Positions 22,401 to 32,408 of a stretch of 64,000 nucleotides of DNA are shown piece after piece. Both the position numbers and the translations under genes were made by a program. Every line of letters starts with the position of its first letter. Positions within the stretch are counted from its first letter, which is position 1. The notes beneath the pieces were generated by a model, which saw only the letters and a program-made list of their open reading frames with translations, had not been told where the DNA came from and made no database searches. The DNA lies in contig LSRY02000001.1 of assembly GCA_001643675.2 (NCBI GenBank), positions 62,001-126,000 on the forward strand. Direction: 5' to 3'. Source of the DNA: Monocercomonoides exilis (lineage: Eukaryota > Preaxostyla > Oxymonadida > Polymastigidae).

Positions 22401-25400
22401 GCTGGCCCGTCCATGTCCCATTTCAGGTGGAGCGTGTCGGCCACGCTGTCCAGCATCTGTCCGGCAACAAACAGGCTTTTCCCTCTCCAGGCGCGGCACT
22501 CGTCGAAGGTCATGTTTTGGAGCACAAAATCCATCGAGCCTTCGCCTCCCTCGATGAACATTCCACCCCCAAGCCCTCTTTCTTCGGTGTCCTCGTTTTC
22601 TGCATCGACTTCTTCATCGGCCTCAGTCTCAGCATCGGAATTGGTATCTGCCTCGGGCGCGGAGCTCAATGCTGAACACTGTGTGAATGTGACTCCAGTC
22701 ATGGTGAGCTTCCTGCCGTTCTCCACAGATGCATACAGACCGCCGCCTTTGAGGGTGTGTGCGCGGATGCAGCAGGATGATATGGTGCAATTGGACAGGT
22801 GCATTGTTGTGCCTTGCTGGGTGTGCTTTTCCGCGATCAGGCACCCGCCGTCTCCATTTGCCCGTCTCGGCCGTGCTATTATGGTGCTGTTGATGGTGAT
22901 GCTGTGTGCGCCCGATATCAGGATCGGGGTGAAGGTGCTGAACTCGGCGTGTGTGCTGATTTGTGTGTTGGTGATGGTTGCGCTTCCCGATGCAAGGCGC
23001 ATGATGTAGAAGATGACTGGGTGGGATGGAGCACTGTGAAAGTCTATGCAGCAATGGTCGAGCGTGAAGGCTGCAAGCGAGTGGATGAAGCCGTGTCGGC
23101 CGGTGCTCATGGCAGTGGGGAGCAAAAAGCAGATGCTGGATGCGCTCATCTCAGCGGAAGCAGTGACAATGGCTTTGTTTGAGCACTGGCCTGCATCATG
23201 CACGTGCACAGCCTGGAGATGTGCTGTTGCAGAGGAGAGCAGGAAGGGGAGTGTTTCGATTGTGATCTCGGAAGCGAGCGTGGAGTTTGCAGCAAGAAGA
23301 ATGGTGGTGGATGCAGAGGTGATTCTGTTGGATGCTGCGAAGTGGACGGTCTCGCAGGCAAACACAGATGGGCCGCAGTGCAAATGATCTGTCCCGGCGA
23401 GTCCGTCGACATAGATGTTGTTGTCGTGGTGGCAGAGATATATCTCGAGCGGGATGGCAGGCTGGTCTGCACCGTCCTCAGAGCCGCTGAGTCTGGATGG
23501 ATCGGCAAAGCAATGGGTGTGGTCGACAAACTGAAGTGTGGTTGTGTTCACGATATCACTCAGCATCACTCTGCTTGTGCATCTGAGAAAGAGGTCTCTT
23601 CCAACCGCTGCTCTGTTTGGTGTGGAATTGGAGAAGCACACGCCGCTGCTTATCTGGAGGAGTGCTTTGGCGTTGTCGATATGCACCATCATCCCTCCGC
23701 CCTTTCCGCCCTTTCCACCCGTTCCTCCCGTTCCCTCTGTATCGGGCACACAGCAATCAGCGAAAGCAGCCGAGCCGTTCACAACCATCTCAGCGTCCTC
23801 GTCTGTCAGGTGCACACACACCCCTCCGCCGCACGAGCCATCCTGGCAGGCGGTGCAGCTGGAGAAAGATCCACCAGTGATGCACACTTGCGATCCAGCG
23901 ATGAGGGAGCATTCGAGGCCGCTTCCGCTTCCGCTTTGCCGGGTGATGGCTGTCAGGTTTGTGGAAGTGAGTGTGACGCTCAGTGCAGCCTCGGCATTCA
24001 CAGTCAGGGCAGCCACAGATGAAAGGCACATAGGGCCAATTTCCGCCGAATCGAACAGCACATGCCCTGCAGCCACAGTTATGATGGATGCAGCGAATGG
24101 TGCATCGGGCAGTGTTTCTGCTGCAGTGATTGTGCAGTGGGCGACTTCGAGGCATCCCTGCATGTCTGTCAGGTGGAACAGGTGGGAGTGCAGCGAGGCG
24201 CTTGCATTCCTGCGGAATGCGAGGGAGCTGAAAGTGGCACTGCCAGTTGTGATTTGCACGAGGGCTGTGCTGTCTGTGGCGTCAGCACTCAGCACTGTTT
24301 TGTCAGCGCCAGCGCCGCTGAAGGATATGGTGAGTGTGCACACATCGATCCTTGTTTCGTGGCACACACACTCCTCGACTGCAACAGCCTTTGTTTGGAG
24401 CAGCGGGTTGGCCACGCCCACTGCATATCCCACGGTTCTGCATCTTCTGCCTTGGATGTCTCCTGCATCAGCCGATCCGCATGCTTGGTGGTCGATGCCG
24501 CTGAAACTGTTGACGAGGATGGGATCGAAGAAAGTGTTTGGAATCCAGGAGCTGCATTCTTGCATCCCCTTCACAACCCTGTTTGTGGAGCCAGCTGTTG
24601 CGGAGCGGCAGAGCACAAAGCACTCATCATTGATGTTTGTCCAACCGCTGTCGATATACACATCGTGACCCATTTTTGCAGCAGAATTGTTTTCAAAGAA
24701 GCAGAAGCTCACTTTGGAAACATATGCGTTGCTTGAATTGTCCCAACAAATTCCTCCTCCATGTTTCTCACTCGAACAGTTTCTGAAACAACAATCAGTC
24801 ATGTTAACTCTTCCATTGTCATATAATCCAAAACATCCTCCTTGATAATCTTGTGTTTTCTTTTTGCAACTCTCAAAAATGCATGAATCTGTCAACCCAG
24901 TATTTTCACAGTCATATGTTATCATTCCGCTTCCAACATGTCCAGTCGTACAATTTGTTGTGACAGTATTCCTGATCAAAAATGAATTTAGAGTGGACAT
25001 ATCAATTGCTCCTCCCGAATGAATTGCATTGCAGCTATTGAAAAAAGTATGTGTTGAAATCAAATTTTTTCCTCCATTGTTCAAGGAAATAGCACCTCCA
25101 CGAGATGAAGAATTGCAGTTATTGAACATGCAATGTGAGATACTCAGTACTCCCGAAGACGTGAAGTGAATGGCTCCACCAGGTGAACCTGTCAATGAAG
25201 AAAAGTGGCAATCAACGAACGTTGCATCACCTGTTGAAATGTTCTGTCTTAACATTGAATGATTGCCAACCACTGGCTGGGCATTATGGTGTCTGTGGCA
25301 GTTCTCAAAGGAAGTGTTTGCTGATGAGTGAGTGAAAGATTTGGAGTTCAGTGCATGGAACAAGCCTCCGTTGTATGGGGATTCGACACATTTCACGGTG

Positions 25401-26071
25401 CATCCAGACATCACTGTTCTGATTTCGCGGGTGGGGATATCGAGGGGCTCATTCATGTTTGTGGTGTGGGTGATGTTTGTGAAGCATGAATGCAGCAGCT
25501 CAACATCGGATATGCCAGATGTGGCGACAAACGGGGAGCCATCACAGACGCAGCAGGAGTCGAAGAGGGATGAGGATATTGAGACTCTGCAGCTCGCTGA
25601 GCTGGCCGGATGGTCAGCACCGCTGGCAATGGATGAAACAGGAACAGCTGGGTTAGAGACTGCCAGCGAGATGTTGAACAGCCACAGGGATGCACTTTGC
25701 AGCTGGGCAACATGGTGGGTTGATTTGGCGGTGTATGAGAGAGTGCAAGATGTGAATGTGGCATTGCTGCTGGTGATGGCAAGGCAGGCGTGTGGTGCAC
25801 AGCATGCAAGGGATGTGTCAGACAGCAGGAAAGAGGTGTTGGCCATTGTTGCACAGTGGCGGCTGAGCAGCTGAGTTTGTTTTGGCGCACTCAACAAACC
25901 CTTGAAAAGGCATTGCTGTTTGTTGTTGGATGTGCCAATGGACTTGTTATTGAAAGGCAAGTGTGCTTTGCATGGTGAATGTTCCGAGCAGTTGGCAGCG
26001 CCATTTGATTCGCATGCAATGAAGCACAAAAACAAGAAAGTCAAATGGCACTTCATGGATGCTTTCAGCAT
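18026..26071 (-). CDS. Giant surface receptor: beta-helix ectodomain, one TM span, pseudokinase tail (intact)
   Basis: An open frame of 2,681 codons without introns. I place the start at the ATG at 26069-26071 because it gives a signal peptide at once (MLKASMKCHLTFLFLCF); the frame runs 16 codons further through a poly-A stretch. The ectodomain has Pmp-like GGAI and C-x-F motifs and four CG....C modules about 370-400 residues apart (nt about 24476, 23373, 22252, 21030), then the SARRNI/GGDG/NTSLWI block. The TM span is at residues about 2230-2257, followed by basic RWRKQKRR and a tail of about 425 residues. The tail keeps the kinase elements WKAPELL, S-I-G-x-M-L-W-E and a final R-P-x helix, but no HRD, DFG or lysine is recognisable, so it is probably a pseudokinase scaffold. 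It converges with the gene at 5373-14418. Confidence 0.88.
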   Translation of the reverse strand: MLKASMKCHLTFLFLCFIACESNGAANCSEHSPCKAHLPFNNKSIGTSNNKQQCLFKGLLSAPKQTQLLSRHCATMANTSFLLSDTSLACCAPHACLAITSSNATFTSCTLSYTAKSTHHVAQLQSASLWLFNISLAVSNPAVPVSSIASGADHPASSASCRVSISSSLFDSCCVCDGSPFVATSGISDVELLHSCFTNITHTTNMNEPLDIPTREIRTVMSGCTVKCVESPYNGGLFHALNSKSFTHSSANTSFENCHRHHNAQPVVGNHSMLRQNISTGDATFVDCHFSSLTGSPGGAIHFTSSGVLSISHCMFNNCNSSSRGGAISLNNGGKNLISTHTFFNSCNAIHSGGAIDMSTLNSFLIRNTVTTNCTTGHVGSGMITYDCENTGLTDSCIFESCKKKTQDYQGGCFGLYDNGRVNMTDCCFRNCSSEKHGGGICWDNSSNAYVSKVSFCFFENNSAAKMGHDVYIDSGWTNINDECFVLCRSATAGSTNRVVKGMQECSSWIPNTFFDPILVNSFSGIDHQACGSADAGDIQGRRCRTVGYAVGVANPLLQTKAVAVEECVCHETRIDVCTLTISFSGAGADKTVLSADATDSTALVQITTGSATFSSLAFRRNASASLHSHLFHLTDMQGCLEVAHCTITAAETLPDAPFAASIITVAAGHVLFDSAEIGPMCLSSVAALTVNAEAALSVTLTSTNLTAITRQSGSGSGLECSLIAGSQVCITGGSFSSCTACQDGSCGGGVCVHLTDEDAEMVVNGSAAFADCCVPDTEGTGGTGGKGGKGGGMMVHIDNAKALLQISSGVCFSNSTPNRAAVGRDLFLRCTSRVMLSDIVNTTTLQFVDHTHCFADPSRLSGSEDGADQPAIPLEIYLCHHDNNIYVDGLAGTDHLHCGPSVFACETVHFAASNRITSASTTILLAANSTLASEITIETLPFLLSSATAHLQAVHVHDAGQCSNKAIVTASAEMSASSICFLLPTAMSTGRHGFIHSLAAFTLDHCCIDFHSAPSHPVIFYIMRLASGSATITNTQISTHAEFSTFTPILISGAHSITINSTIIARPRRANGDGGCLIAEKHTQQGTTMHLSNCTISSCCIRAHTLKGGGLYASVENGRKLTMTGVTFTQCSALSSAPEADTNSDAETEADEEVDAENEDTEERGLGGGMFIEGGEGSMDFVLQNMTFDECRAWRGKSLFVAGQMLDSVADTLHLKWDMDGPAFQSLHQLNGWERATCGEHYAVPLVVYLWTNFSAHAYVDGTDGWDFSACGFDVAPCRSIDKALQLRFVPDLPSSASTITVTHSTTFSILLHLQPSATHHNPQLLINGNLHGTPVAVHEPALQGSNKAFLASSILLRLANLSFSLPPSLHSILSFLQTATSSARLSLSACSFASTAPSSPTSYAVVSVLAGSADIANCCVSAITLAHPFFLVAATASQAAVQNLSACMVDASPAGIIEVAAPAEDASKQTYSPTNSQLTFTIADSNFTNITARANHSTVFALPSYQSIDCVLDSCFCTNCVGETIDEGGAVRVCLSSTESSLKVASCVLTQCVCSRTKGKGGALMIDCTQPQSHSQSYSQSSPPAPDDLLHPIPLRILNDRFILNDAFAGKDIFIRSDHVATQINETQFTLDFTQPSLQTNNSICGSTFTDSTLLDLIPLITFFKAGQIHACLLGTDSRQCGSTSNMCRTIDNSIRHIDSGTWNMVVVHTDSAFARQTTLADLTLRSATKLICLVHLQTPIAIEQTHHAVVAFANDCSLDSCHFSISSGFASELDSVFRQLNGSLLVVSCTFTSAGTEALLNSTLISVASGVFEMRKASLHSIATTRNLLLFCSSAVAVCTETNISSTATSNAALAIEPSTTIEIRDLAIHNSTADNAFITCGCPQTPGTQPSPDEPASLLKLVGVAVAHATTKRCGIDCTSCTGTILQHNCSFTNFTSTSSSTSTPTFASASATGTMERFANCANIQIEACIFQGTGTAASCTSSTSNTANTAREVADNVCTWNGSLVHFADSSVAITDAAFTAAPQGALSLSAASAHIRKILFANNTPSIPNYQSARRNIICSNASALHLTSIAGGDGLLPNTSLWIHTTACSLHGIPAQRASSFFIPTLTSAAITHHNNTHIQIRCNGSLLLPCNLSYALFFLLGDQHAVEKGLFSHDDYVSENEIASTIPANAIADASDKADVLVALQFGNPSSPSFTDAIVVKNKSESQANGDEKLVEEGKEEKSYWLLIVIVLVAILFIVLIGFIIFVVRWRKQKRRTEELEEIVNDNIKKDPKAFEMVTMEMSPEEQWRRAEREAEKKNEERFKKRVYEKSLGHSESSEHLLSESGSTEYILGKDSDKIPDWALEKVEEEEIRKRSPSPSISSTSTTDSDSTFVRREELCPTTSSMSNLVDAMACSSPHEKLIVDLRDSLFMLLHGKNEKKEMAIGSLKEREQTAAQILFWVAGGALFSFEDGEDDLPSLPNLSPHIVLFSEHMVICIALHSDFSSEDSDTSSISSSTVVTSASDDDDDGRNDRDSLPSSAFEEEDSFKKECLRWKAPELLINKKMGATQKSVAFSIGMMLWECVTLQIPFGEYEAETAGQKIANGEKPDLGAAGCSAFAQTINACLSQNPDARPSPAQLQRQFIQHFPGGAPSLTASDALYCYCPLHLNCSSDQSASYSATTFTEDPAAPS

Positions 26072-26451
26072 GGTGACACATAATTTTTTTTTTTGAATTT
26101 GATTTGTCAGAAAGTCCAAATTATGAGTTTTGTTTTTCTTTGAATGGGTCTTCGAGATAATGTCTTGGCAAATTTTATGTGCTTTTTAACTTTTGTTAAT
26201 TGCTGTTCTTTTACTTCGATGAACAACGAAAATTGTGTGATTGTTGCAATCATAACGAATATATATGATTTGAGCAATTGTGATGATTGTGAATCTCAAT
26301 AATTTAATTTTCATGAAAAATGTTTGATTTCATCCAGCTTCGTAATCATCTTTCTCTTTCTTTTCAAACGCAAAATCAAACAAATATCAAAAAAGTTGGC
26401 ATTGATGTTGTTATAATTCTCACTTTGACTTTCATTTTGCAGAAATATTAT
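26072..26451. other. Upstream region of the right receptor gene
   Basis: AT-rich DNA between the receptor start codon and Merlin copy 1. It should contain the receptor promoter, but no motif can be named with confidence. Confidence 0.4.
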
Positions 26452-26977
26452 TCAGATAGAGAAAGACAATCCGAACTCTTAATTTTGCACCAAAAACAAG
26501 GAAAAGTCATTAACGTTTCAGATTGAAACAATTCATAAATTTTTCGTTATAGGAAAGTCTTTTAAAGAAGTAAATAAATTTTGAAAAAGTTATTAATTTT
26601 CGAATTAAAGGTCTATGATCAAAAGAACTTTATTGCAAGATCTGAAGAGGAAAAAATAGTCAAATAATATTTCAATCAAATACGATCTTCCATGATAAAG
26701 AAGAAACGAGGAATAGGTTTTTCGAATGTTTTCAAGAGTTTGCCGAAATGGACTGGCCTTGAATCGAAAATTCAAACAAAATCAGAAAGGTTACAGAATA
26801 TACAAATATTTTTGATGTCAAACATATAGAAAAAAATACATCAATATTTTAGAATACCATTTTTTCCGAAAATGAAACAACCAATTAATATTGTCATGCA
26901 GATTCTATTATATTGTTGTATTGAAATTTGACTGAAACAGATTCATTTGCCGATAGATATTTCTTATCCATCAATAT

Positions 26978-27233
26978 GGGTGATTATTTTTTGAGATCAT
27001 AACTTTTTTCGGGTTGTTGATTTTTTATCGGTTTTTTGTCACTGAGAAAAGATTTTGTATTAGAATGCTGAATTCTTCACAACTGTATCATTGACAAACG
27101 TTTTTGCTCAAATAAAGATGATGATGTCATTTATATGCCTTTTCATTTTTCAGTGTTCTTTTTTGGATGTTCAAGTGAAATATTCGAACCGAAAAATATG
27201 AAAGAAAAAATATGATTTCAAAAATAATCACTC
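26978..27233. mobile_element. MITE-A copy 2, nested in Merlin copy 1
   Basis: 256 bp with ends GGGTGATTATTTTTTGA and, read inward from the right, GAGTGATTATTTTTGAAA. Inverted similarity extends about 33 bp. The flanks are ATAT on both sides (26974-26977, 27234-27237). The sister Merlin copy shows the uninterrupted site (ATAA near 32930), which supports insertion with a short duplication. The duplication could also be read as TA if the TIR begins with T. No coding capacity. Confidence 0.78.
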
Positions 27234-27569
27234 ATATGTTTTTGGGCAAGCGTTGTTCAAGTTGTTTGCATACAAATATGAATTGAAATGATGCAAAATT
27301 AGGAGGATCTTGAAAATTCTTCGAAATAGACGAGGATGTTTGGAGGAGATGGAAATATGGAAGAGGAAGAAAGAAGGATTAGCTGTGGATTTTCGGATAA
27401 GCTGAGATGAAGGAAGGAGGAGGAGCTGGAACCAATTTTGAAATCATCGTTCCAAACAGGAAAAAAGAAATATTGATCCCTATTATTCAAGAAAGGATAT
27501 TAGCAGGCACAACAATTATAAGTGATGAAAGGAAAAGATGCAATTGTTTAAAAGAAATAGGATACGATC

Positions 27570-28040
27570 GGCATAATGATACTATATGGTATTCACTGAA
27601 ATAGAGTAAAATTTATATGGCATGATTTCATTTATTACATAATTGTTTTTTATGCTGACGATTCTGTACGGAAACGTTTTCTCAAGAAATCGAAATAATT
27701 AGAAAAATCTTGTTTTATAAATTATTAATGGGATAAGATCAAAAAATGATAATTGTTTAAAAAATCATAAAACCGAGATCCGGTTGTGCAAAAGATAAAA
27801 AAACGTTTATTATGATTGAGATGTTTATTTAGGAGATGGAGATGGTGAAAATTGCTTCGGAATTCATCTCTTTGATGTAATTAGAATTATTAAAAAAAAA
27901 GAAATGATTTATTTTTTATTTTTGTCAATAACACATTTCCGCAAACTTTTATCATACAGCACATGCTTAAAACAACATATATAATCAGAGTATAGTGTTA
28001 TTAGTGAAATTTGTAAAATGCTATATTGTACTTTTATGCC
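27570..28040. mobile_element. MITE-B with a 9-bp target duplication, nested in Merlin copy 1
   Basis: 471 bp. The left end is GGCATAATGATACTATATGG and the right end read inward is GGCATAAAAGTACAATATAG, with about 30 bp of imperfect inverted similarity. The flanks are GATACGATC (27561-27569) and GATATGATC (28041-28049), a 9-bp duplication with one mismatch. The sister copy reads straight through the site near 33252-33262. Termini starting GGCA and an 8-9 bp duplication are the Merlin pattern, so this is probably a non-autonomous Merlin derivative. Confidence 0.72.
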
Positions 28041-28628
28041 GATATGATCATATTACAGTCTGTAATAAAATAAACTTCAAAGACACTGAAACAGGTGCAT
28101 GTTCCAATACTGTTGAAGGTTTGTGGAGTCATTAAAGAGGATTTTTCCAAAGCATGGTGTTGGAAAATCGTTTACTGCAGATAACTTGTTTATATGGCTT
28201 GTTAAAAGATATTTGGACCCAAGTTTTGTTTCAAAATTGAAAATGATGTTTCGTATTATTCAAAAAAAAAAATTTCCCATTGTTGTTTATAAAGAAATTA
28301 TCAAAGAAAAAAATGATGATAATGGTGATGCTGACGATATCCAGCATGATCCGGACCATGATGAAATTGAACAAGTTTGAATATATATAGATGAAGGAGA
28401 AAATGCATGGAATGATTCAGATGATTAATAAGAAATATTCGGTTGATCTGTTTTAATAAAAATCAATTTTTTCATTGCTTTTTTAACATTTTCTGACATA
28501 TTTTTTCTCAACACAAAAGCTTAGTAATATCAAATAAATCATTAGAAACAAAAACAGTCTCGGGGGGAAAAAATCGAAACATCTCATTTTCTTAAAAAAT
28601 CTATTAAATAATTGGAAAAATTCAATGA

Positions 28629-29972
28629 TTATCCACGGACATATTTTCTATTTATATAATCAAATATTCCATGAAAGCTTGTGATAGTATCTTCGAACCC
28701 TTCTTTTTCCATCTTTTCAAACACTTTCCTTTTCAACTCTTGTCTTTTTGCTTCTTCCATTTCTTCTCTCTTCTTTTCTTTTAAGCTTTTGGTGATTCTT
28801 TCCAAAAACAATAAGTATTTTCGTATTTGGGAGTTTTCAACATTTGATTGATGAAACTCCTTCAAGCAGAAATCAACAACCCCGTTTTTCACCAGATCAC
28901 CTGCATCAACATCTTCCTTTTCTGTCATTTGCATCAAAACATTAAAGCACAATTGTTGAACATCTCTTTGATTTTTTGCAATTGAGCTGCACATCCTCAC
29001 AACACGTGTAATAAACTGCACGTTCTTCGCTTCATAATGAGGGTCCAAGCTGAAATAATGATATGCAGTGGTGAGCCATCGTTTGAAAATGCATATTTCG
29101 TTCATTCCTCCTGTTTTCTCTTCAACCCTCTTCCTCACCACAACCCTTTCAAGTTCTTCTAATTCTTTCGTTGCTTCATTCACAAAATCTAAGTTTCTTG
29201 CGGTGCTGATAAACAATTTTCTATTATCAATTCCAAATGTGAAAATGAGCCAAGCAGATTGGTAGGCAAGCAACGTGAGGTTGTGGTGCTCTTGATGGAA
29301 CTGGATAATTCGAGTAATCTCTATCCAATACAACTTATTATTGATTTTCTTTTTTGACAAAAAATATCAAAGAAAAGAAAAGAAAAGAAAAAGAAAAAAA
29401 AACTTGCTATAGTTCACAAAAAACATTTCACAAACCACATGACAGAAAATGTTGCTCAAAGCAAGCAAAGCCATTTCAGCTTCTTTCTGTGCTTCTTTCC
29501 CCTTCCCTTCTCTTGCTGCAACATCCAACAGGCAGTGAATGCAGATTGAAAGCAATTCTTTTGGAACACAATTGTCCACAAAATGAAGCAGAAGATAGCT
29601 TTCGCAGAGATCAGCCAACAATTTTTCATTTTTCCTTTTCCTTCTCATTCCTTCGTTATAAATCATCTCCTCAATTCTCTGGAACAGCAAAGACCTACTA
29701 AAACTGGAAGTCCACAAATCTTTCATCACATTACAAAATCCAATATTCTTCAGCAACAATACTGCAGCCTTTGTGGGCAATTTCCTATTTCCCATCAATT
29801 TGTCTATTTTATCAAATGTTTCTTTTGTCAAAACTGAATCCAGTTCCTTCCATTCCATTTCCCCAATTAATGCATTCATTTCGAGGATTTTTTGTATCTG
29901 TTTGCCATCACCACAACGCTCAAGCTCAGATAGTGTTTCTTTCAAAAGAAAGGGAAAGAAACTTATGTGCAA
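28629..29972 (-). CDS. Helical-repeat hypothetical protein, two exons
   Basis: Exon 1 (29418-29972) and exon 2 (28629-29348) join in frame across a 69-nt intron (donor GTGAAC, pyrimidine-rich stretch, acceptor AAAAAAG) to give 424 residues. The protein is almost entirely helical, with leucine-rich segments such as AAVLLLKNIGF and LLSICIHCLLDVA that suggest an ARM/HEAT-like solenoid. A charged coiled stretch (KSLKEKKREEMEEAKRQELK) lies near the C-terminus. No family is recognised. The first codons (MHISFFPFLL) are weak, and pogo element 1 begins only 90 bp upstream, so the N-terminus may be missing. Confidence 0.6.
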
Positions 29973-30061
29973 TAAAATTCTTTCTTTTGAAAAACATGCC
30001 TAAATATCTATTCTCACAAGTTTCGATCTTCATTGCAATCAATTCAATTCAACAATATATA

Positions 30062-32067
30062 GGGTTATTATTTTATCTTGACCCTTTTTCTTTATTCTGA
30101 CCCAAAAAAATGAAGTGTGAAAAGTTCAAAAAATAACTTCATTAAAAGAAAACAAAATCAGAATTAATTCTTCTGTTTACTTTCCTTTTTCCTTCACCTC
30201 GATTTAATGCATTATCTTTCTTTTCTTCATCAGAATCATCGTTTTTCACATGAAGAAATCTTCTTTTTATTTTTTTCTTTTCATCAACAACAGTCTTCAC
30301 TTCATCTTTCTCCTTTTCATCCATTTCATTTTTTCTTTCAATATTCATTTTCTAATTATTTTCCCATTTCTCTAAAAGATTTTCGTCGGTTATCACTTTT
30401 CCATAAAAGTTGAATCTATTTCTTCGTAATGGAAAAGGGTAAATAGATGAATCGGGCAGTTTCAAAAGAACTGGCCCAGAAGTATTGTGCAGAACACCAC
30501 TGCAGACGAAAGCTTTCTGAATTACAGTATATTATTATGCAGTGTGGACTGCTTGAGGAAAAATGTTTACAATTGCTGCTCGTTTGGAGGAAGATGAAGA
30601 AGAAGATGGAGCCTCAAATCTGTTTGTCAGTTCAGATTTGAACACAGCAAACACTCCTCTGTCCAGTGGTTGACAAAGGTGTGTGCTATGTTGCACGAAG
30701 GTTAAAACGTCGACTTGTTGTTTTTGGAATTCTCACCAGATCGATGGATCTGCGCGAGATGCACGCGAATCAAGAAGGAGAAGAATGTGTCCATTTTCAA
30801 GTGACATGCGATTTCTTCTTTCGATGATCGAAAGGAGAAGAATGGTGAGAGCATCCCTTTTGAAACATTTTTCCCATACAGAAGCTTCCATTTTCCCAAA
30901 TTTCAAGCGTTGAGGTGAAAAGGCTTTTCAGCTCCTCTGGAAGAATGATGCATGGACATAGAATAATTGAATGAAAGGCATATCAATCTGCTGCCACAGC
31001 TGACATGAATGAATAATTGATCATTCTTGGAGGTTCTTTCGTAGTACCTGCTTTCGTTTCTGCTGAATGCATAACAAGCTGTTTTGAATCTGTAGGAACA
31101 CGAGTTGAAGATTCGTCGATATTTATGATTAAAGCTGGATTGAAATAGTATTTCTCATGAAACTCGTCGAATGTTTTTTGTACCAGGGTTTTCAAACACT
31201 TCTGCACGAAACAGCCAGTCTGTTAATGTCCAAATTCTTCGGAGTTCCAGTCTTCAGCTCCGGATGACGCTTGACAAAGCCATATGTGGCAGACATTGAA
31301 ACTTCGTGAAATGGTGCGTCTTCATCGTCGTTGTCGTTTATAACATTTTCTATCTGAAAAGCAAATAATAAAAACATAAAAATAAAGCAAACCAATTCTC
31401 TTGTTTTTTTTAACGTTAAACATGTTCCAGACTTTGCTTCAATATGAATAATATCTAAAACTCTTTGTTCCTTTTCGCCCACTACTGCTGCAGGTCTGCC
31501 AATTTTTCCAACCAGCCTTCCTTTTCTCAGTGCTCGAACTGCATTCTTTGTTCCTGTGCTGCTGAATTCCTTGGAATTAAAAGCATCCGTAATAGGAACA
31601 ACTTCATCAAAAACGATGTGAGCCATTCGCTCCAGCCGACTGTTGTATTTTCTATGCTTGCGCGAAGACATTGCTCTTTGCAGTTTTTTCTGCCCTTCTT
31701 TTAATTTTATTTCTGTTGATATTTTCATTTTTTTTATAATATTTTTAAGATCATAATAATTCCTTATTTTTTGAATTGAAATGAAATGAAAATAAAAAAC
31801 GATACATAACATTTTTAACAAACTGAAGGTTTTATTCCATGTTTAACCCTCCAATTCCACACAGAAGTTCAATGAAGGGGTTAAACCCCCCCATCTCCCC
31901 CCCCCCCCCAGCGAAATTGGGTTTGTTTCAAAATGAATTTATTTTTATCAATTGAATTCATATATATACTTAAAAATCTTTTCAAATATGAAATTGTGGG
32001 AAAAGTTAATGATTAATTAAAAAAGAAGGTCAAGATAAAAAAAAAGGTCGAGATAAAATTATAACCC
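30062..32067 (-). mobile_element. pogo/Tigger-like DNA transposon 1 (2,006 bp, TA duplication)
   Basis: The left TIR starts GGGTTATTATTTTATC and the right TIR, read inward, GGGTTATAATTTTATC; both are bordered by TA (30060-30061, 32068-32069). Each end holds two similar motifs of the form TTTAT..TGACC about 20 bp apart. The transposase remnant is on the minus strand, and a long C-run (G-run on the coding strand) precedes it at 31885-31912. Structure and size match element 2 at 37263-39272. Confidence 0.85.
30142..31728 (-). pseudogene. pogo-like transposase remnant (element 1)
   Basis: Starts MKISTEIKLKEGQKK and carries an N-terminal DNA-binding-like region (KIGRP..VGEKEQRVLDII). A 39-nt intron follows (31354-31392, donor GTTTGC, acceptor TTTTCAG). 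Then come an HPELKTGTPKNLDINRL segment and the first DDE aspartate in INIDESS. Later motifs (ILCP, LLLLDSRASRADPS, QPLD) appear in shifted frames with stops, so the gene is inactive. The C-terminal lysine/acid-rich tail is at 30142-30348. Confidence 0.75.
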
Positions 32068-32408
32068 TATATATATATCGAAAGATGTTTGTGGTCAATC
32101 TAATAAAGAATCGTTAACAATAAAAAACAATATATTACCGTCATTTCAACACTTCAAAGCTGATTTTGATGCTCTTAACAATTATGAATGATAAAATATA
32201 TTTTGAAAAAATTATAATGGTATTGAGCTCTCTCGAAAACTTCAAAACGAGAAGCATTGTGCGTATTGTATTTTGCCGAACACGGATCACGATATATAAT
32301 GATATTGTACCATAATAATTTCTGACAGAAGAAAAATTATCTGTTTGGATTCAATTTGAAGAGATCAGAAAAATGAAATGGTGAAGCGATTAGCATGATA
32401 AACATAAA
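32068..32408. other. Short AT-rich spacer between pogo 1 and Merlin 2
   Basis: No gene or repeat recognised. It ends with AACATAAA, the left copy of the Merlin 2 target duplication (32401-32408). Confidence 0.5.

Larger units (their letters stand above)
26630..28380 (+). pseudogene. Merlin-family transposase remnant (copy 1)
   Basis: Pieces of a DDE transposase in several frames: the NRKKEILIPIIQERILAG / TTIISDERKR segment at 27440-27540 carries the second acidic residue, and the third lies in NTVEGL near 28115. The equivalent of the first Asp (VEIDE in the sister copy) is not clean here. The zinc-ribbon cysteines are lost and no start codon is present. A C-terminal acidic tail (28270-28380) follows. 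MITEs interrupt it twice. Confidence 0.7.
26452..28575 (+). mobile_element. Merlin-like (IS1016/ISXO2-type) DNA transposon copy 1, split by two nested MITEs
   Basis: It aligns along its length with the better-preserved element at 32409-33807. Shared landmarks are the leader near 26610-26650, the Cys-poor N-terminal region, the SDE box and the VEGLW box. Removing the MITEs at 26978-27233 and 27570-28040 with one copy of each target duplication leaves about 1.38 kb, matching the 1.40 kb of the sister copy. The left end resembles the sister TIR (a CCGAACTCT.AATTTTGCAC stretch near 26470-26490). The right end is eroded near 28560-28575, so the outer boundaries are approximate. Confidence 0.7.

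Noticed and set aside
19573-24668. Long plus-strand frames (for example 444 and 376 codons) opposite the right receptor
   Set aside because: Antisense shadows of a continuous 2,681-codon gene with signal peptide, TM span and repeats.
26974-27237. Calling MITE-A a simple pogo derivative
   Set aside because: Its ends resemble GGGTYAT of the pogo-like elements, but the first copy shows AAAT, not TA, next to GGG on both sides. The assignment is left open.
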